Assembly: GCF_031127875.1 (NCBI RefSeq)
Contig: NZ_JARXIA010000022.1
Coordinates: forward strand, 42,757 to 106,756
Direction: 5' to 3'
Source: Pelagicoccus sp. SDUM812005
Lineage (GTDB): Bacteria > Verrucomicrobiota > Verrucomicrobiia > Opitutales > Opitutaceae
DNA length: 64,000 bases
Shown: piece after piece, positions 25,260-34,288 of the stretch
Position numbering within the stretch: the first letter of the stretch is position 1
How the letters are laid out: the number at the start of each line of letters is the position of its first letter
Made by a program: the position numbers and the translations under genes
The notes under the pieces: model-generated
Databases searched by the model: none
What the model saw: only the letters and a program-made list of their open reading frames with translations
What the model was told of the DNA's origin: nothing

Positions 25260-25547
25260 CTAGCCCAGCAAACGACTCGAGATATGGGTCCATTCCTCCT
25301 CCAGGGTCCCCTCGAAAAACGGCTGACGCGCCCGAGCATACCAATAGCCCGCGTTTCCCTCGTCCCCCTCCTTGCGGTGCAGGTAGGCGTGCACCCAATC
25401 CCCCTCGCGGTTCCCCGCCTTCTGGGCCAACTCGTGGGCGAGCTCCCAATTCCCCTTCGCGTCCCACCACAAGGCCAGCAGAGCGGTCGGCAATCCCTCC
25501 GGAGCCGACTCCGATTCCACCGACTCGATAAATGCGTTCAAATCCAT
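25260..25547 (-). CDS. Conserved small protein, half-TPR-like
   Basis: 95 aa from the ATG at 25547 (a TTG 42 bp upstream is possible). The central block ALWWDAKGNWELAHELAQ and the following DWVHAYLHRKEGD and NAGYWYARA match a widely distributed uncharacterised family of about 100 residues that reads like one and a half TPR units. No signal peptide or membrane segment. Function is unknown. It stands alone, divergent from nadC (115 bp apart). Confidence 0.75.
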   Translation of the reverse strand: MDLNAFIESVESESAPEGLPTALLALWWDAKGNWELAHELAQKAGNREGDWVHAYLHRKEGDEGNAGYWYARARQPFFEGTLEEEWTHISSRLLG

Positions 25548-25662
25548 CCCCAAATCCAAGAGCCCCTCCCCAAAGCCCTCAAGCGCCAATCGCCGCCGCC
25601 TAGCTACATTTCAGCTTTTCGCCCTTCACTCTTTCACAATCAACCCCACTATCCCCCCACAA

Positions 25663-26574
25663 ATGAAACAACCTGACCGTTGCTGCCAGCGCCTGTCGTG
25701 GTCCGACCTCGACCTCGCTCCCCTCAAGTCACTCATCCAACTCGCCAAATCCGAAGACCTCTCGGCCGGCGGGCTACGCAACGGCACCGCCACTCCGGGC
25801 GACCACTCCTCCGCCCTGCTCGACCCTTCGCAAACCGTCACCGCCAGCCTGAGGGCCCGGACTGCCCTCACCCTTTGCGGCCTCGAGCTCGCCCCCCACG
25901 TCCTCGCAGCCTACGACAGCTCCCTGCGCTTCGACGCCGCCGCCCGCGATGGCGATACCCTCGCCAAGGGCGACGCCATCGGCACCGTTTCCGGCCCCGC
26001 CACCAGTCTCCTCAGCGCCGAACGCCCCCTGCTCAACTTCCTGCAAAAGCTCTCCGGCGTCGCCACCCTGACCCGCCGCTACGTCGACGCCCTCGGCGAC
26101 TCCTCCACCCGCCTCCTCGACACCCGCAAGACCACCCCCGGCTATCGAGTCCTCGAAAAATACGCCGTCGCCTGCGGCGGAGGCTGGAACCACCGCATCG
26201 GCCTCTTCGACCGCGTCATGCTCAAGGACAATCACCTCGCCGCCTTCGGCGACAACCCGCGCCAATCCGCAATCGACGCCGTATCCGAATCGCGGAGACG
26301 CCACCCTGACATCCTCGTCGAGATGGAAGTCGATACCCTGGAGCAAATCGAGCACGCCCTCGCCGCCAAGGTAGACATCATCCTCCTGGACAACTTCCCC
26401 GTCCCCCAGCTCCAGCAAGCCATCCAACTCATCGGCGACCAAGCCGTCACCGAAGCGAGCGGCGGCATCACCATCGACTCGCTCCCCGAGCTTGCCAGCC
26501 TCGGACTCGATTTCATATCCACTGGAGCCACCGTGCATCAATCCACCTGGATCGACATCGGCCTCGACTCCTAA
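25663..26574 (+). CDS. nadC: Nicotinate-nucleotide pyrophosphorylase (carboxylating)
   Basis: 303 aa quinolinate phosphoribosyltransferase; makes nicotinate mononucleotide from quinolinate and PRPP in NAD synthesis. Diagnostic stretches: ERPLLNFLQKLSGVATLT, LLDTRKTTPGYRVLEKYAV, GGGWNHRIGLFDRVMLKDNH, ILVEMEVDTLEQI and LLDNF, and EASGGITIDSLPELASLG with FISTGATVHQ at the end. nadA and nadB are not in the window. birA follows after 31 bp on the same strand, so co-transcription is likely. Confidence 0.96.
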   Translation: MKQPDRCCQRLSWSDLDLAPLKSLIQLAKSEDLSAGGLRNGTATPGDHSSALLDPSQTVTASLRARTALTLCGLELAPHVLAAYDSSLRFDAAARDGDTLAKGDAIGTVSGPATSLLSAERPLLNFLQKLSGVATLTRRYVDALGDSSTRLLDTRKTTPGYRVLEKYAVACGGGWNHRIGLFDRVMLKDNHLAAFGDNPRQSAIDAVSESRRRHPDILVEMEVDTLEQIEHALAAKVDIILLDNFPVPQLQQAIQLIGDQAVTEASGGITIDSLPELASLGLDFISTGATVHQSTWIDIGLDS

Positions 26575-26605
26575 CCCAGCTCCTTTCCCAATCACCTTCC
26601 ATTCC

Positions 26606-27589
26606 ATGCCCGACAGCCACGTCCTCATCATTCGCGAATTCCTTGCAGCCGACGGCGACTTCGTCTCCGGCAGCGAGCTTGCCGAACTCATAGGCGTCTC
26701 CCGCGTATCCGTCTGGTCCTACATGGAGAAGCTCAAAGCCCAAGGCTTCGACTTCGAAGCCGTACGCAGCAAAGGTTACCGCCTTACCAAAGTCCCCGAA
26801 GAGCTCAACCAAGCCCTCATCCAATCCCGCCTGCAGCACGCCGCCGAACACTTCCGAGCCATCGTGCTCGACGAAGTCGACAGCACCAACTCCGAGGCCG
26901 AACGCCTTATCGCCAACGGCGAAGAAGCCCCCTTCGTAGTCATCTCGCGACTACAAACCATCGGACGCGGAAGGCTCGGCCGAATCTGGCACAGCCCCCA
27001 AAACGGAAACCTCTACGCCAGCTTCGGCTTCCGCCCCCAGATCTCTCCCACTCAAATGTCGCTCTTCACCCTCTGGATGGGCATCAACATTTGCGAATGC
27101 ATCAACTCCATCTGCCGCGTCAACTGCCAAGTCAAATGGCCCAACGACCTGCACATCGAAGGAAAGAAAGTGGCCGGCATCCTTACCGAAGCGCGCATGG
27201 AAGCAGACCAGGTCCTCAGCGCCGTGCTCGGACTCGGACTCAACGTCAATAGCGACGGTTCCGACTGGCCCGCCGAACTCAAGGAGATCGCCACCTCCCT
27301 GCGCCAAAGCGCCGGCCAAAGCTTCGACATCAACAAGCTCGTATCCGCAATCACAGGACGCATCGCCATCGCATACAAGCAGCTCGCCGACGGCAGCCAC
27401 CGCGCCGCCCTCAAGGAACGCTGGCCCATCTACGATACCCTCGCCGGAAAAAAGATCAGCCTCATCCAAGGAGAAAACCGCATCTCCGGCATCGCCCGAG
27501 GCATCGATACCAGCGGCGCCCTGGTCGTGGAAAAGGAAGACGGCGCACGCTTCCTCGCCCGAGCCGGCGAAGTCACCATCGAAAAATAA
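26606..27589 (+). CDS. birA: Biotin-[acetyl-CoA-carboxylase] ligase with N-terminal helix-turn-helix
   Basis: 327 aa, the size of bifunctional BirA. Residues 1-65 form a winged helix (FVSGSELAELIGVSRVSVWSY, given in part: SGSELAELIGVSRVSVW). The ligase domain has the biotinoyl-AMP loop SRLQTIGRGRLGRIWHSP (GRGR then GR.W), KWPNDLHIEGKKVAGILTE, and LGLGLNVN. The C-terminal SH3-like domain is present (ISGIARGIDTSGALVVE). Presence of the DNA-binding domain suggests it also represses biotin genes, none of which are here. The ATG at 26606 matches the family start; an upstream frame adds 38 Pro-rich residues. Confidence 0.95.
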   Translation: MPDSHVLIIREFLAADGDFVSGSELAELIGVSRVSVWSYMEKLKAQGFDFEAVRSKGYRLTKVPEELNQALIQSRLQHAAEHFRAIVLDEVDSTNSEAERLIANGEEAPFVVISRLQTIGRGRLGRIWHSPQNGNLYASFGFRPQISPTQMSLFTLWMGINICECINSICRVNCQVKWPNDLHIEGKKVAGILTEARMEADQVLSAVLGLGLNVNSDGSDWPAELKEIATSLRQSAGQSFDINKLVSAITGRIAIAYKQLADGSHRAALKERWPIYDTLAGKKISLIQGENRISGIARGIDTSGALVVEKEDGARFLARAGEVTIEK

Positions 27590-27653
27590 CGCCCCTCCCC
27601 GCAGCCCATCCGGACAGCGGCCATGCGACACCCCACTTCGCCGCACACCTTGC

Positions 27654-28199
27654 ATGAAATTACATCCAGAAATGTCACCCAAGCACATCGCTTGGATCGA
27701 GAATCAAAAGATGTTCTTCGTCGGGACCGCCCCGCTCGCGGCGGACGGACACGTAAACCTGTCGCCAAAAGGTGGTGACAGCTTTCGCGTACTCGGTCCC
27801 CTCGAAGTCGCCTACCTCGACTACACCGGCAGCGGTGCCGAAACCATTGCCCACCTGCGCGAAAACGGCCGCATGGTTATCATGTTCTGCGCCTTCGAAG
27901 GCCCGCCGCAAATCTTCCGACTGCACGGCATCGGCACCGCCCACCTCAAGGGCTCGGAAACCTACGAGAAGCTAGCCGCCCACTTCCCCGAGAATCCCGG
28001 CGCCCGCGCCATCATCCATCTCGACGTCAAACGCGTCGCCGATTCCTGCGGCTACGCCGTCCCCTTCTACGACTACCGAGGCGATCGCGACGGACTCGAC
28101 AAGTGGGCCTCGAAAAAAGGCGAGACCGGCATCCAGGCCTACCAGCAGGAGAAAAACACCCAGAGCATCGACGGGCTCCCTAGCATCGATCCCAGCTAA
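27654..28199 (+). CDS. Pyridoxamine 5'-phosphate oxidase family protein
   Basis: 181 aa split-barrel flavin/F420-type fold: FFVGTAPLAADGHVNLSPKG, VAYLDYTGSGAETIAHLREN and RMVIMFCAFEGPPQIFRLHG are typical of the PNPOx-like subfamily found widely in bacteria and actinobacteria with unknown physiological substrates. No signal peptide. It is not the true PdxH, which is longer at the C-terminus. It follows birA by 64 bp; the weak linkage says little about its job. Confidence 0.85.
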   Translation: MKLHPEMSPKHIAWIENQKMFFVGTAPLAADGHVNLSPKGGDSFRVLGPLEVAYLDYTGSGAETIAHLRENGRMVIMFCAFEGPPQIFRLHGIGTAHLKGSETYEKLAAHFPENPGARAIIHLDVKRVADSCGYAVPFYDYRGDRDGLDKWASKKGETGIQAYQQEKNTQSIDGLPSIDPS

Positions 28200-28283
28200 A
28201 GAGTAGACAGTCGACAAATTCGACTTTCTCCGCCTTACTTCACCCCGCCGACGTCGATGCGGCACGAACACTTTGTCGCCACA

Positions 28284-28724
28284 ATGCAACTACAAGACGC
28301 CATAAACTTCATAAACGCCTCCCTGGCGCCCGCCGTCTTGGTCACCGGCGTTGGCCTCCTGCTCGCCGGGCTGCAATCCAAGTACAGCACCCTGGTCGGA
28401 GTCATCCGCCAGCTCAACGCCGAGCGCCGCAACCTCGAGCCGCTCAGCCCCAGCCTCAACCGCGTCAGCAAGCAAATCGACTCCCTCATGCAGCGGGCCC
28501 GCCTCGTACGCAACGCCATCTTCTGCTTCTACGCCACCGTCGTCTTCCTCGTCTTCTCATCGATAGCGCTCGGCATCGGCGTGCTGAGCTCTCTCGCCTC
28601 CACCATCCTCGTATTCATCCTTTTCGGAATATCCCTCGCCTTCCTCTTCGTCGGACTCGGCTACGCCACCCGCGAAGCCATCCTCTCCTACCGCATCGTC
28701 CAACTCGAGACCTCCGATGAGTGA
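28284..28724 (+). CDS. DUF2721 family membrane protein
   Basis: 146 aa with one N-terminal membrane helix (APAVLVTGVGLLLAGLQ), a cytoplasmic amphipathic helix (YSTLVGVIRQLNAERRNL), and two C-terminal helices (AIFCFYATVVFLVFSSIAL, VFILFGISLAFLFVG). This is the DUF2721 layout; function unknown. The ATG at 28284 is used; an upstream start adds nine polar residues. It overlaps the next gene, a paralogue, by 8 bp. Confidence 0.8.
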   Translation: MQLQDAINFINASLAPAVLVTGVGLLLAGLQSKYSTLVGVIRQLNAERRNLEPLSPSLNRVSKQIDSLMQRARLVRNAIFCFYATVVFLVFSSIALGIGVLSSLASTILVFILFGISLAFLFVGLGYATREAILSYRIVQLETSDE

Positions 28725-29160
28725 CCTCACGCAGCTCACCCTTGAGAACTACCAAGCGATCCTGGCGCCCTTCCTCATGATGACCTCGGCCGCCACCCTC
28801 GCTTGGGCATTGCAAACTCGCTTCAGCCGCATCGTGCAAGGCATCCGCAGCCTCGTATCCGACGGCAGCAGAGACAATATCGACTACGCCAGCTCCCTCG
28901 ACAAACAAATCAAAAACCTCACCGAGCGCTCCCTCCTGCTGAGAAACGCGATCGCAACCCTCTACGGTTCCATGTGCCTCTCCCTCCTCACCGCCATCCT
29001 GCTCGCCGCCGCCACCGTCGCCAGCCTACCCCTCGCCGGCGCCGTGATCGGAACCTTCCTGCTCAGCCTCGTAGCCCTCTCGCTCGGCCTGCTCTTCGCC
29101 CTGCGCGAAACCACCCAGCACTACGTCACCCTCAAGGAGGAAATAGAGCACCACTCCTAG
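28717..29160 (+). CDS. DUF2721 family membrane protein (paralogue)
   Basis: 147 aa with the same topology as the preceding gene: LAPFLMMTSAATLAWALQTRF (two parts LAPFLMMTSAATLAW, ALQTRF), a charged helix SRIVQGIRSL, RSLLLRNAI, and two C-terminal membrane helices. The shared RxxLLRNAI/RARLVRNAI and the same spacing show tandem duplication and divergence. They probably form a hetero-oligomer (inference). A TPR protein gene follows 4 bp later, so all three are co-transcribed. Confidence 0.8.
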   Translation: MSDLTQLTLENYQAILAPFLMMTSAATLAWALQTRFSRIVQGIRSLVSDGSRDNIDYASSLDKQIKNLTERSLLLRNAIATLYGSMCLSLLTAILLAAATVASLPLAGAVIGTFLLSLVALSLGLLFALRETTQHYVTLKEEIEHHS

Positions 29161-29164
29161 GCGC

Positions 29165-29659
29165 ATGATCCCCACCGCCACACGACTGTCCTACGCAAAC
29201 GGATACATCGAGCTCGGCATGCTCAAGGAGGCAAGCGAGGAGCTCGACGCGATCGATCCCGCCGATCGACTCAAGGACAGCGTCCTGCTCCTGCGCTCCA
29301 AGCTCTACCTCGAGGCCAAAAACTGGGAAGTCATGGCAGCCGTCTCCCAGCAGCTCGCCGAGCAAAGCCCCCACTCGCCGCACGCCTGGACCAATTGGGC
29401 CTACGCCCTGCGCGAAATGAACCGAAACGAGGAAGCCAAAAAAGTCGCCCTGCGCGGCCTCGTCATCCACCCGCAAGAGCCAATCCTCTGGTTCAACCTA
29501 GCCTGCTACTGTTCCCTGCTCGGCCAATTCCAGGACGCCTCCGACCACCTCGATTCCGCCATCAAGCTCGACAAGGACTTCGAAACGGAAAGCGTGGACG
29601 ATCCGGACCTCGAAGGCCTTTGGAACTGGCTCAAAAGCCAGGAGGAAAGCGACGCCTGA
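29165..29659 (+). CDS. TPR-repeat protein
   Basis: 164 aa, cytoplasmic. About three tetratricopeptide units: SYANGYIELGMLKEASEELD, HAWTNWAYALREMNRNEEAK and ILWFNLACYCSLLGQFQDAS, each with the W/LxxGY/A...A pattern. It acts as a protein-protein interaction scaffold. It starts 4 bp after the second DUF2721 gene, which suggests a membrane complex of DUF2721 proteins with a TPR partner (inference). It converges with a hybrid kinase. Confidence 0.85.
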   Translation: MIPTATRLSYANGYIELGMLKEASEELDAIDPADRLKDSVLLLRSKLYLEAKNWEVMAAVSQQLAEQSPHSPHAWTNWAYALREMNRNEEAKKVALRGLVIHPQEPILWFNLACYCSLLGQFQDASDHLDSAIKLDKDFETESVDDPDLEGLWNWLKSQEESDA

Positions 29660-29702
29660 TTCCGCCCGCTCGCGAGCCCAGTCCAGCCCGCAAGCGCGCG
29701 AC

Positions 29703-31271
29703 CTAGTTCACGCCCCGCCCGTGCTTCGGACGCGAAAGCGAAGCCGCCCGCAAGGTAGCTCGAATGTCCTCAATCTCGATCGGCTTGCTCAGCAAGCAGT
29801 GGATGCCGGCCGCTTCGCACTTGTCCTTCACGTCCTGGGTCACCGTCGACGTGATCGCAGCCACATAGGGCACGCTACCATCCGCCCCTTCCTGCAGTTC
29901 GAAAAGCAAGGCCGCCGTATCGAAGCCGTCCAGATCCGGCATGCGAATATCCATGAAAATCGCATCGTAGCGATTTTCATCCGCCAACCGCAAAGCCTCG
30001 CTTCCGCTCTCCGCTTCGTGCGGCTCGTAGCCAAGCTTCGACAAGGTCGCCATCAGGAAACTCCGCACCAAACGGCTGTCCTCCACCACCAACACGCTGA
30101 GCGGATAGGCCTGGGCGAAGCGGGCCGAGGACCCGTTTTCGAGCGCCCGCATCTGCGCCTCCACCTCCGAGCCCTCCGGACAGCTCACGGTGAAACGAAA
30201 ATCGGAACCGCGCCCCAGTTCGCTTTCCACGCGAATCGTGCCGCCCAACATGCGCACCAAGCGCTTGCAAATCGCCAAGCCCAAGCCCGTGCCCGTGTAG
30301 CGGCGGCTGTACGACGAATCGACCTGCGTAAACGTGTCGAAGATCGAATCCACATCCGAGGGAGCGATGCCGATGCCCGTATCCGTCACGCGAAACTCCA
30401 CCAGCTGCCCTTCCAACTGCCGAGCATGGATCCGCACCTCCCCCTCCGAGGTAAACTTAACCGCATTGCCAACCAGATTGACCAAGACCTGCCGTAAACG
30501 CTGGGCATCCGAAATCAACTCCCGCGGCAAGTTCGGGTCAATGCTCACGGCCAGCTTCAAGCCCTTCTCGCGGGCCGCATAGGACACCGCGCTCAATACG
30601 CTGGAGATCAAGTCGCGCGGACTGAAGCCCTCGTAGGCCAATTCCAAGCCACCCGCTTCGATCTTGCTGATGTCCAACACGTCCCCGATCAAGGTCAACT
30701 GGCTCTCCGCGCACTGCTTCATCATGGTCAGCAGCTCCTGGGCCTGCGGCTTCTCGCAAAGCGAGGACAGCAAGTTGATGCCGCCGATGATGCCATTCAT
30801 CGGCGTGCGAAACTCATGGCTCATCACCGCTAGGAAATCGCTCTTGGCCTGCGAGGCAGCCTCCACCTTCCGCTTCGCCTTCGACAGCTCCACGATCAAA
30901 CGGTAGCGCTCGATCGAGTGGTTTATGGTGCGCTCCAGAGCGGCCGCCGACAGCTCGTTCTTGCTCAGGTATTCCTGCACCCCCTTTTGCATCACCTTCC
31001 TCGCGATTTCCTCGTTGTCCAAGGCGCTCAGAATGACCAAGGGACAACTTGCGTGCTCCTGCAAGGCGTCGAGCTTCTCCATGTCCACCTCCACCGAAAG
31101 GCCGAGGTCCAGCAGCAGCACGTCGAAACGCTCCTCGTCCAGAAGCGCCAAAGCCGCCTCCTGGTTCGTGGCAAAGGTCAAACCGAAACGATTCCTCATT
31201 CCCCGAGCCTCGAACAAGCGCTTCAAAAACTCGCGATCGACCTCGCTCTCCTGGACTACGAGGATCCGCAT
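29703..31271 (-). CDS. Soluble hybrid histidine kinase: receiver-HisKA-HATPase-receiver
   Basis: 522 aa, no membrane helix. Receiver 1 (1-115; phospho-Asp55 in LLLDLGLS), a short linker, HisKA with FLAVMSHEFRTPMNGIIGG, HATPase with VLVNLVGNAVKF, VTDTGIGI and TGTGLGLAICKRL, then receiver 2 at about 400-515 (LVVEDSRLVR, Asp in IFMDIRMPDLDG, Lys in LLSKPIE). The start is the ATG at 31271, preceded by AAGGAGA; a start at 31331 would add 20 polar residues. Output must go through a phosphotransfer protein; Hpt proteins are encoded at 21519 and 24763. It is divergent from the lar operon. Confidence 0.92.
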   Translation of the reverse strand: MRILVVQESEVDREFLKRLFEARGMRNRFGLTFATNQEAALALLDEERFDVLLLDLGLSVEVDMEKLDALQEHASCPLVILSALDNEEIARKVMQKGVQEYLSKNELSAAALERTINHSIERYRLIVELSKAKRKVEAASQAKSDFLAVMSHEFRTPMNGIIGGINLLSSLCEKPQAQELLTMMKQCAESQLTLIGDVLDISKIEAGGLELAYEGFSPRDLISSVLSAVSYAAREKGLKLAVSIDPNLPRELISDAQRLRQVLVNLVGNAVKFTSEGEVRIHARQLEGQLVEFRVTDTGIGIAPSDVDSIFDTFTQVDSSYSRRYTGTGLGLAICKRLVRMLGGTIRVESELGRGSDFRFTVSCPEGSEVEAQMRALENGSSARFAQAYPLSVLVVEDSRLVRSFLMATLSKLGYEPHEAESGSEALRLADENRYDAIFMDIRMPDLDGFDTAALLFELQEGADGSVPYVAAITSTVTQDVKDKCEAAGIHCLLSKPIEIEDIRATLRAASLSRPKHGRGVN

Positions 31272-31276
31272 CCGAA

Positions 31277-31283
31277 TCTCCTT
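31277..31283 (-). promoter_or_regulatory. Ribosome binding site deciding the start of the hybrid kinase
   Basis: On the minus strand AAGGAGA stands 5-6 bases before the ATG at 31271, whereas the upstream ATG at 31331 has no such sequence. Confidence 0.65.
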
Positions 31284-31557
31284 TTGCACACTGCTCTCAC
31301 TTCTCTTTCTTCCGTTCTCCGTCTCAACCATACATAAGAGCTAACCAAACCTAGCCTCCCCACCGGCAGGCCGTATAAGGACGCTTTGGATACATACAAT
31401 TAACACACAACTTTACGCATTTCGCAAAACCCATATGCCAATTGCGCCCTCTCTTTTCCCGGGAAAACAAGGCCCGCCCCCACTTCACAGAAGCGCTTCA
31501 GCGAAGACTCTTCTCGCATTTCCCCCCAACTCGCAGTCAAATGATCCCCTGCCTAGT

Positions 31558-32394
31558 ATGAAGAGTGTGGCTCCCCAGTTAAACACAGACGAAACGCTGC
31601 TCCAGATCCGCGACTGGTTCGCCCAGATCCCGGGCAGCGTCACCGCATTCTCCGGAGGCGTCGACTCCGCCCTCGTGCTCTTCCTCGCCCGCAAGTACCT
31701 CGGCAAGGAACGGGCCATCGGCTGCATTTCCGACTCCCCCAGCCTTAAGCGCTCCGACCTCCAGGAAGCCAAGGACTTCTGCCAACGCTACGACATCCAG
31801 CTCGAAATCATCCATACCCAGGAGATCGACGACGAAGCCTACTACTCCAACCCCTTCAATCGCTGCTACGCCTGCAAGAGCCACCTCTACCAAGACCTTT
31901 CCGAGCTGCTGCAACGCCACCCCGGCTACGTGGCCACCAACGGCACCAACCGCGACGACCTCGGCGACTACCGGCCCGGACTGCAAGCCGCCTCCCAAGC
32001 GCAAGTCCGCTCGCCGCTGGCCGACTGCGGACTCGACAAGGCCGCCGTGCGCGCCCTCGCCAAACACCTCCAGCTGCCCAACTGGGACAAGCCCGCCAGC
32101 CCCTGCCTCAGCTCCCGCATCCCCTACGGGCAAGCCGTCACCCGCGAGAAGCTCAGCCGCATCGAACTCGCCGAAAGCGTGCTCGAACGCTACGGCTTCA
32201 AGCAAGCCCGCGTCCGCCACTACCAGGACGAAGCCCGCATCGAAGTCCCCGCCGCCGACATCGAGAAACTGCGCGACCAACTTCCCAAAATCACTGAAAC
32301 CTTTACCGCTATCGGATTCCCTTCCACGACCTTGGATACCGAAGGGCTCGTATCCGGAAAACTGAACCGAGCCCTCCCCCGCCAGCAAACATGA
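31558..32394 (+). CDS. larE: ATP-dependent sacrificial sulfur transferase LarE
   Basis: 278 aa. PP-loop ATP pyrophosphatase motif AFSGGVDSALVLFLARKYL, then NRCYACKSHLY and the conserved PASPCLSSRIPYG; Cys183 of this motif corresponds to the cysteine that donates its own sulfur in LarE of the single-cysteine type. It thiolates the two carboxyl groups of the LarB product to make the nickel-pincer nucleotide (NPN) cofactor. The ATG at 31558 fits the family; longer starts add Pro-rich sequence. It overlaps larB by ATGA and opens the larE-larB-larC operon. Confidence 0.9.
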   Translation: MKSVAPQLNTDETLLQIRDWFAQIPGSVTAFSGGVDSALVLFLARKYLGKERAIGCISDSPSLKRSDLQEAKDFCQRYDIQLEIIHTQEIDDEAYYSNPFNRCYACKSHLYQDLSELLQRHPGYVATNGTNRDDLGDYRPGLQAASQAQVRSPLADCGLDKAAVRALAKHLQLPNWDKPASPCLSSRIPYGQAVTREKLSRIELAESVLERYGFKQARVRHYQDEARIEVPAADIEKLRDQLPKITETFTAIGFPSTTLDTEGLVSGKLNRALPRQQT

Positions 32395-33047
32395 GCGACT
32401 CTTTCGAAATCGATTTCAACCGCCCGGAACGGCTAGGCTTCCCCGAAGTCATCTTCGGAGCCAGCAAGCCCCTCCCCGTTCTCGCCGAAATCCTGCAAAG
32501 CCACCAAAGCAAGGGCCTCAACGCCCTCGCCACCAAAGTCCAAGCCGACAAGGGCGCCGCCCTCCAAGCCCAATTCCCCGGAAGCTTCTACGACGAGACT
32601 TCAGGCGTCTTCGCCCTCGAGGAGCCCGAACCCCGCGAGCCCGAGCAAAAGCAAATTGCCATCCTCTCGGCCGGCACCTCCGACGCCTTCGTCGTCAACG
32701 AAGCCTACTACACCCTGCGTTTCCTCGGCTGCGCCCCTAACCGCTACAACGACATCGGCATCGCCGGCATCCACCGCCTCCTCTCCAAAGTCGAAGCCCT
32801 AAAAAAGTACCGCGTCCTCATCGTCGTGGCCGGCTTCGAAGGCGCCTTGCCCACCGCTGTCGGCGGCCTTCTCCCCCAGCCCATCATCGCCGTGCCCGCC
32901 TCCGTCGGCTACGGTGTCTCCGCCGACGGAACCGTAGCCCTCAACACCATGCTCTCCAGCTGCGCCAACGGCATCACCGTGGTCAACGTCGACAATGGAT
33001 ACGGAGCCGCCATGGCCGCCTACCGCATCCTCCGCAGCAACGCCTAG
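32391..33047 (+). CDS. larB: Pyridinium-3,5-biscarboxylic acid mononucleotide synthase LarB
   Basis: 218 aa. LarB carboxylates and hydrolyses nicotinic acid adenine dinucleotide as the first step of NPN cofactor synthesis. Family stretches are visible: the N-terminal FPEVIFGASKPLPVLAEIL, AILSAGTSDAFVVNEAYYTL, the GIAGIHRLLSKVEAL helix, VVAGFEGALPTAVGGLLPQP and the C-terminal PASVGYGVSADGTVALNTML with GITVVNVDNGYGAA. It is translationally coupled to larE and followed by larC after 7 bp. Confidence 0.95.
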   Translation: MSDSFEIDFNRPERLGFPEVIFGASKPLPVLAEILQSHQSKGLNALATKVQADKGAALQAQFPGSFYDETSGVFALEEPEPREPEQKQIAILSAGTSDAFVVNEAYYTLRFLGCAPNRYNDIGIAGIHRLLSKVEALKKYRVLIVVAGFEGALPTAVGGLLPQPIIAVPASVGYGVSADGTVALNTMLSSCANGITVVNVDNGYGAAMAAYRILRSNA

Positions 33048-33054
33048 TCACCAA

Positions 33055-34263
33055 ATGTCGAATACGCTCTACATCGAACCCTTTTCCGGCATCGCCGGCG
33101 ACATGCTCCTAAGCGCCCTCTGCTCCCTTGCAAATGCTTACGACACCATCCAGGCGCTCCCCGACAAGCTCCACCTGCACGACGCCAAGATAGAGATCCA
33201 AACCCTCAACAAAAACGGCATCGTCTGCAAACATATCAACATTATCGATACAGGCGAGCCGCACGGCCACCACCACCATCACCACCACGGCGAGCATTCC
33301 CACGACCACAGCCACGGGCCCCACCGTCACCTTAGCGATATCCTCGCCCTCATCGAAGCCGGACAAATTTCCCCGCGAGCCAAACAGATCGCAAAAGCCA
33401 TCTTCCAAATAATCGGCGAATCCGAAGCGCGGATACACGATATCCCAATCGAAAAGATACACTTCCACGAAGTCAGCGGAGTCGACTCCATCCTCGACAT
33501 CGTCGGCTGCGCCGTCCTGCTCGACCAACTCGACATCACCGCCTGCTACAGCGATCCCGTCTGCCTCGGCTACGGCTCCGTCAACACCCAGCACGGACTG
33601 CTTCCCGTGCCCGCGCCCGCCACCGCCGACATCCTCAAAGGCATTCCCACCTACAAGGGCGACGAAGCAGGCGAACGCTGCACCCCCACAGGGGCCGCCA
33701 TCCTCAAGTTCCTGCAACCGCAATTCGCGCCGCCTCCCAGCCCCGCCCAAGACATCGCCTACGGCCCCGGCAAAAAGGACTTCAAGTCGGCCAACGTCGT
33801 TCGCCTCTCCCTGCTCGCCCCCCAACAAAGCGAAGCCACCACCACCTGGGTCATCGAAACCAACCTCGACGACTGCACCGGCGAGTACCTCGGCTCCGAC
33901 TTCCAAGACGGACTGCTGCAAGCCGGCGCCCTCGACTACCACCTCAGCTCCGCGCAAATGAAAAAAGGCCGCCCGGGCCTGCTCCTCAGCGCCCTTGCAC
34001 CCACCGAATTCCGGGACGCCGTAGCCGACTATATCCTGGAGAACACCAGCAGCATCGGGGTGCGCTACCACGCCACCGAACGACGCGTCCTCAAAAGAAG
34101 AAAGATTGCCATCGAGACCGAGTACGGTACGGTTCTAGCTAAAGAATCCGAAACGCCTTCCGGACAAAAAAAGACCAAACTCGAATACGAATCCCTCAAG
34201 GAACTAGCCCGAAAACACCAGATTTCCGTCCAAGAGCTGAAACGAAAGATTGCCCGCTCCTAA
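33055..34263 (+). CDS. larC: Nickel insertion protein LarC (NPN cofactor cyclometallase)
   Basis: 402 aa, one continuous frame; in Lactiplantibacillus the protein needs a programmed frameshift, which is not the case here. It inserts nickel into the thiolated nucleotide. The N-terminal IEPFSGIAGDMLLSAL is the family start. Residues 70-92 are a histidine-rich stretch with seven consecutive His and several HxH pairs, fit for storing or delivering nickel. EVSGVDSILDIVG, NLDDCTGEYLG and YHATERRVLKRRK follow. It is the last lar gene; a small membrane protein gene follows 25 bp later. No larA racemase gene is in the window. Confidence 0.95.
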   Translation: MSNTLYIEPFSGIAGDMLLSALCSLANAYDTIQALPDKLHLHDAKIEIQTLNKNGIVCKHINIIDTGEPHGHHHHHHHGEHSHDHSHGPHRHLSDILALIEAGQISPRAKQIAKAIFQIIGESEARIHDIPIEKIHFHEVSGVDSILDIVGCAVLLDQLDITACYSDPVCLGYGSVNTQHGLLPVPAPATADILKGIPTYKGDEAGERCTPTGAAILKFLQPQFAPPPSPAQDIAYGPGKKDFKSANVVRLSLLAPQQSEATTTWVIETNLDDCTGEYLGSDFQDGLLQAGALDYHLSSAQMKKGRPGLLLSALAPTEFRDAVADYILENTSSIGVRYHATERRVLKRRKIAIETEYGTVLAKESETPSGQKKTKLEYESLKELARKHQISVQELKRKIARS

Positions 34264-34288
34264 GTCGCAGCCAAGACTCCAGACTCAA

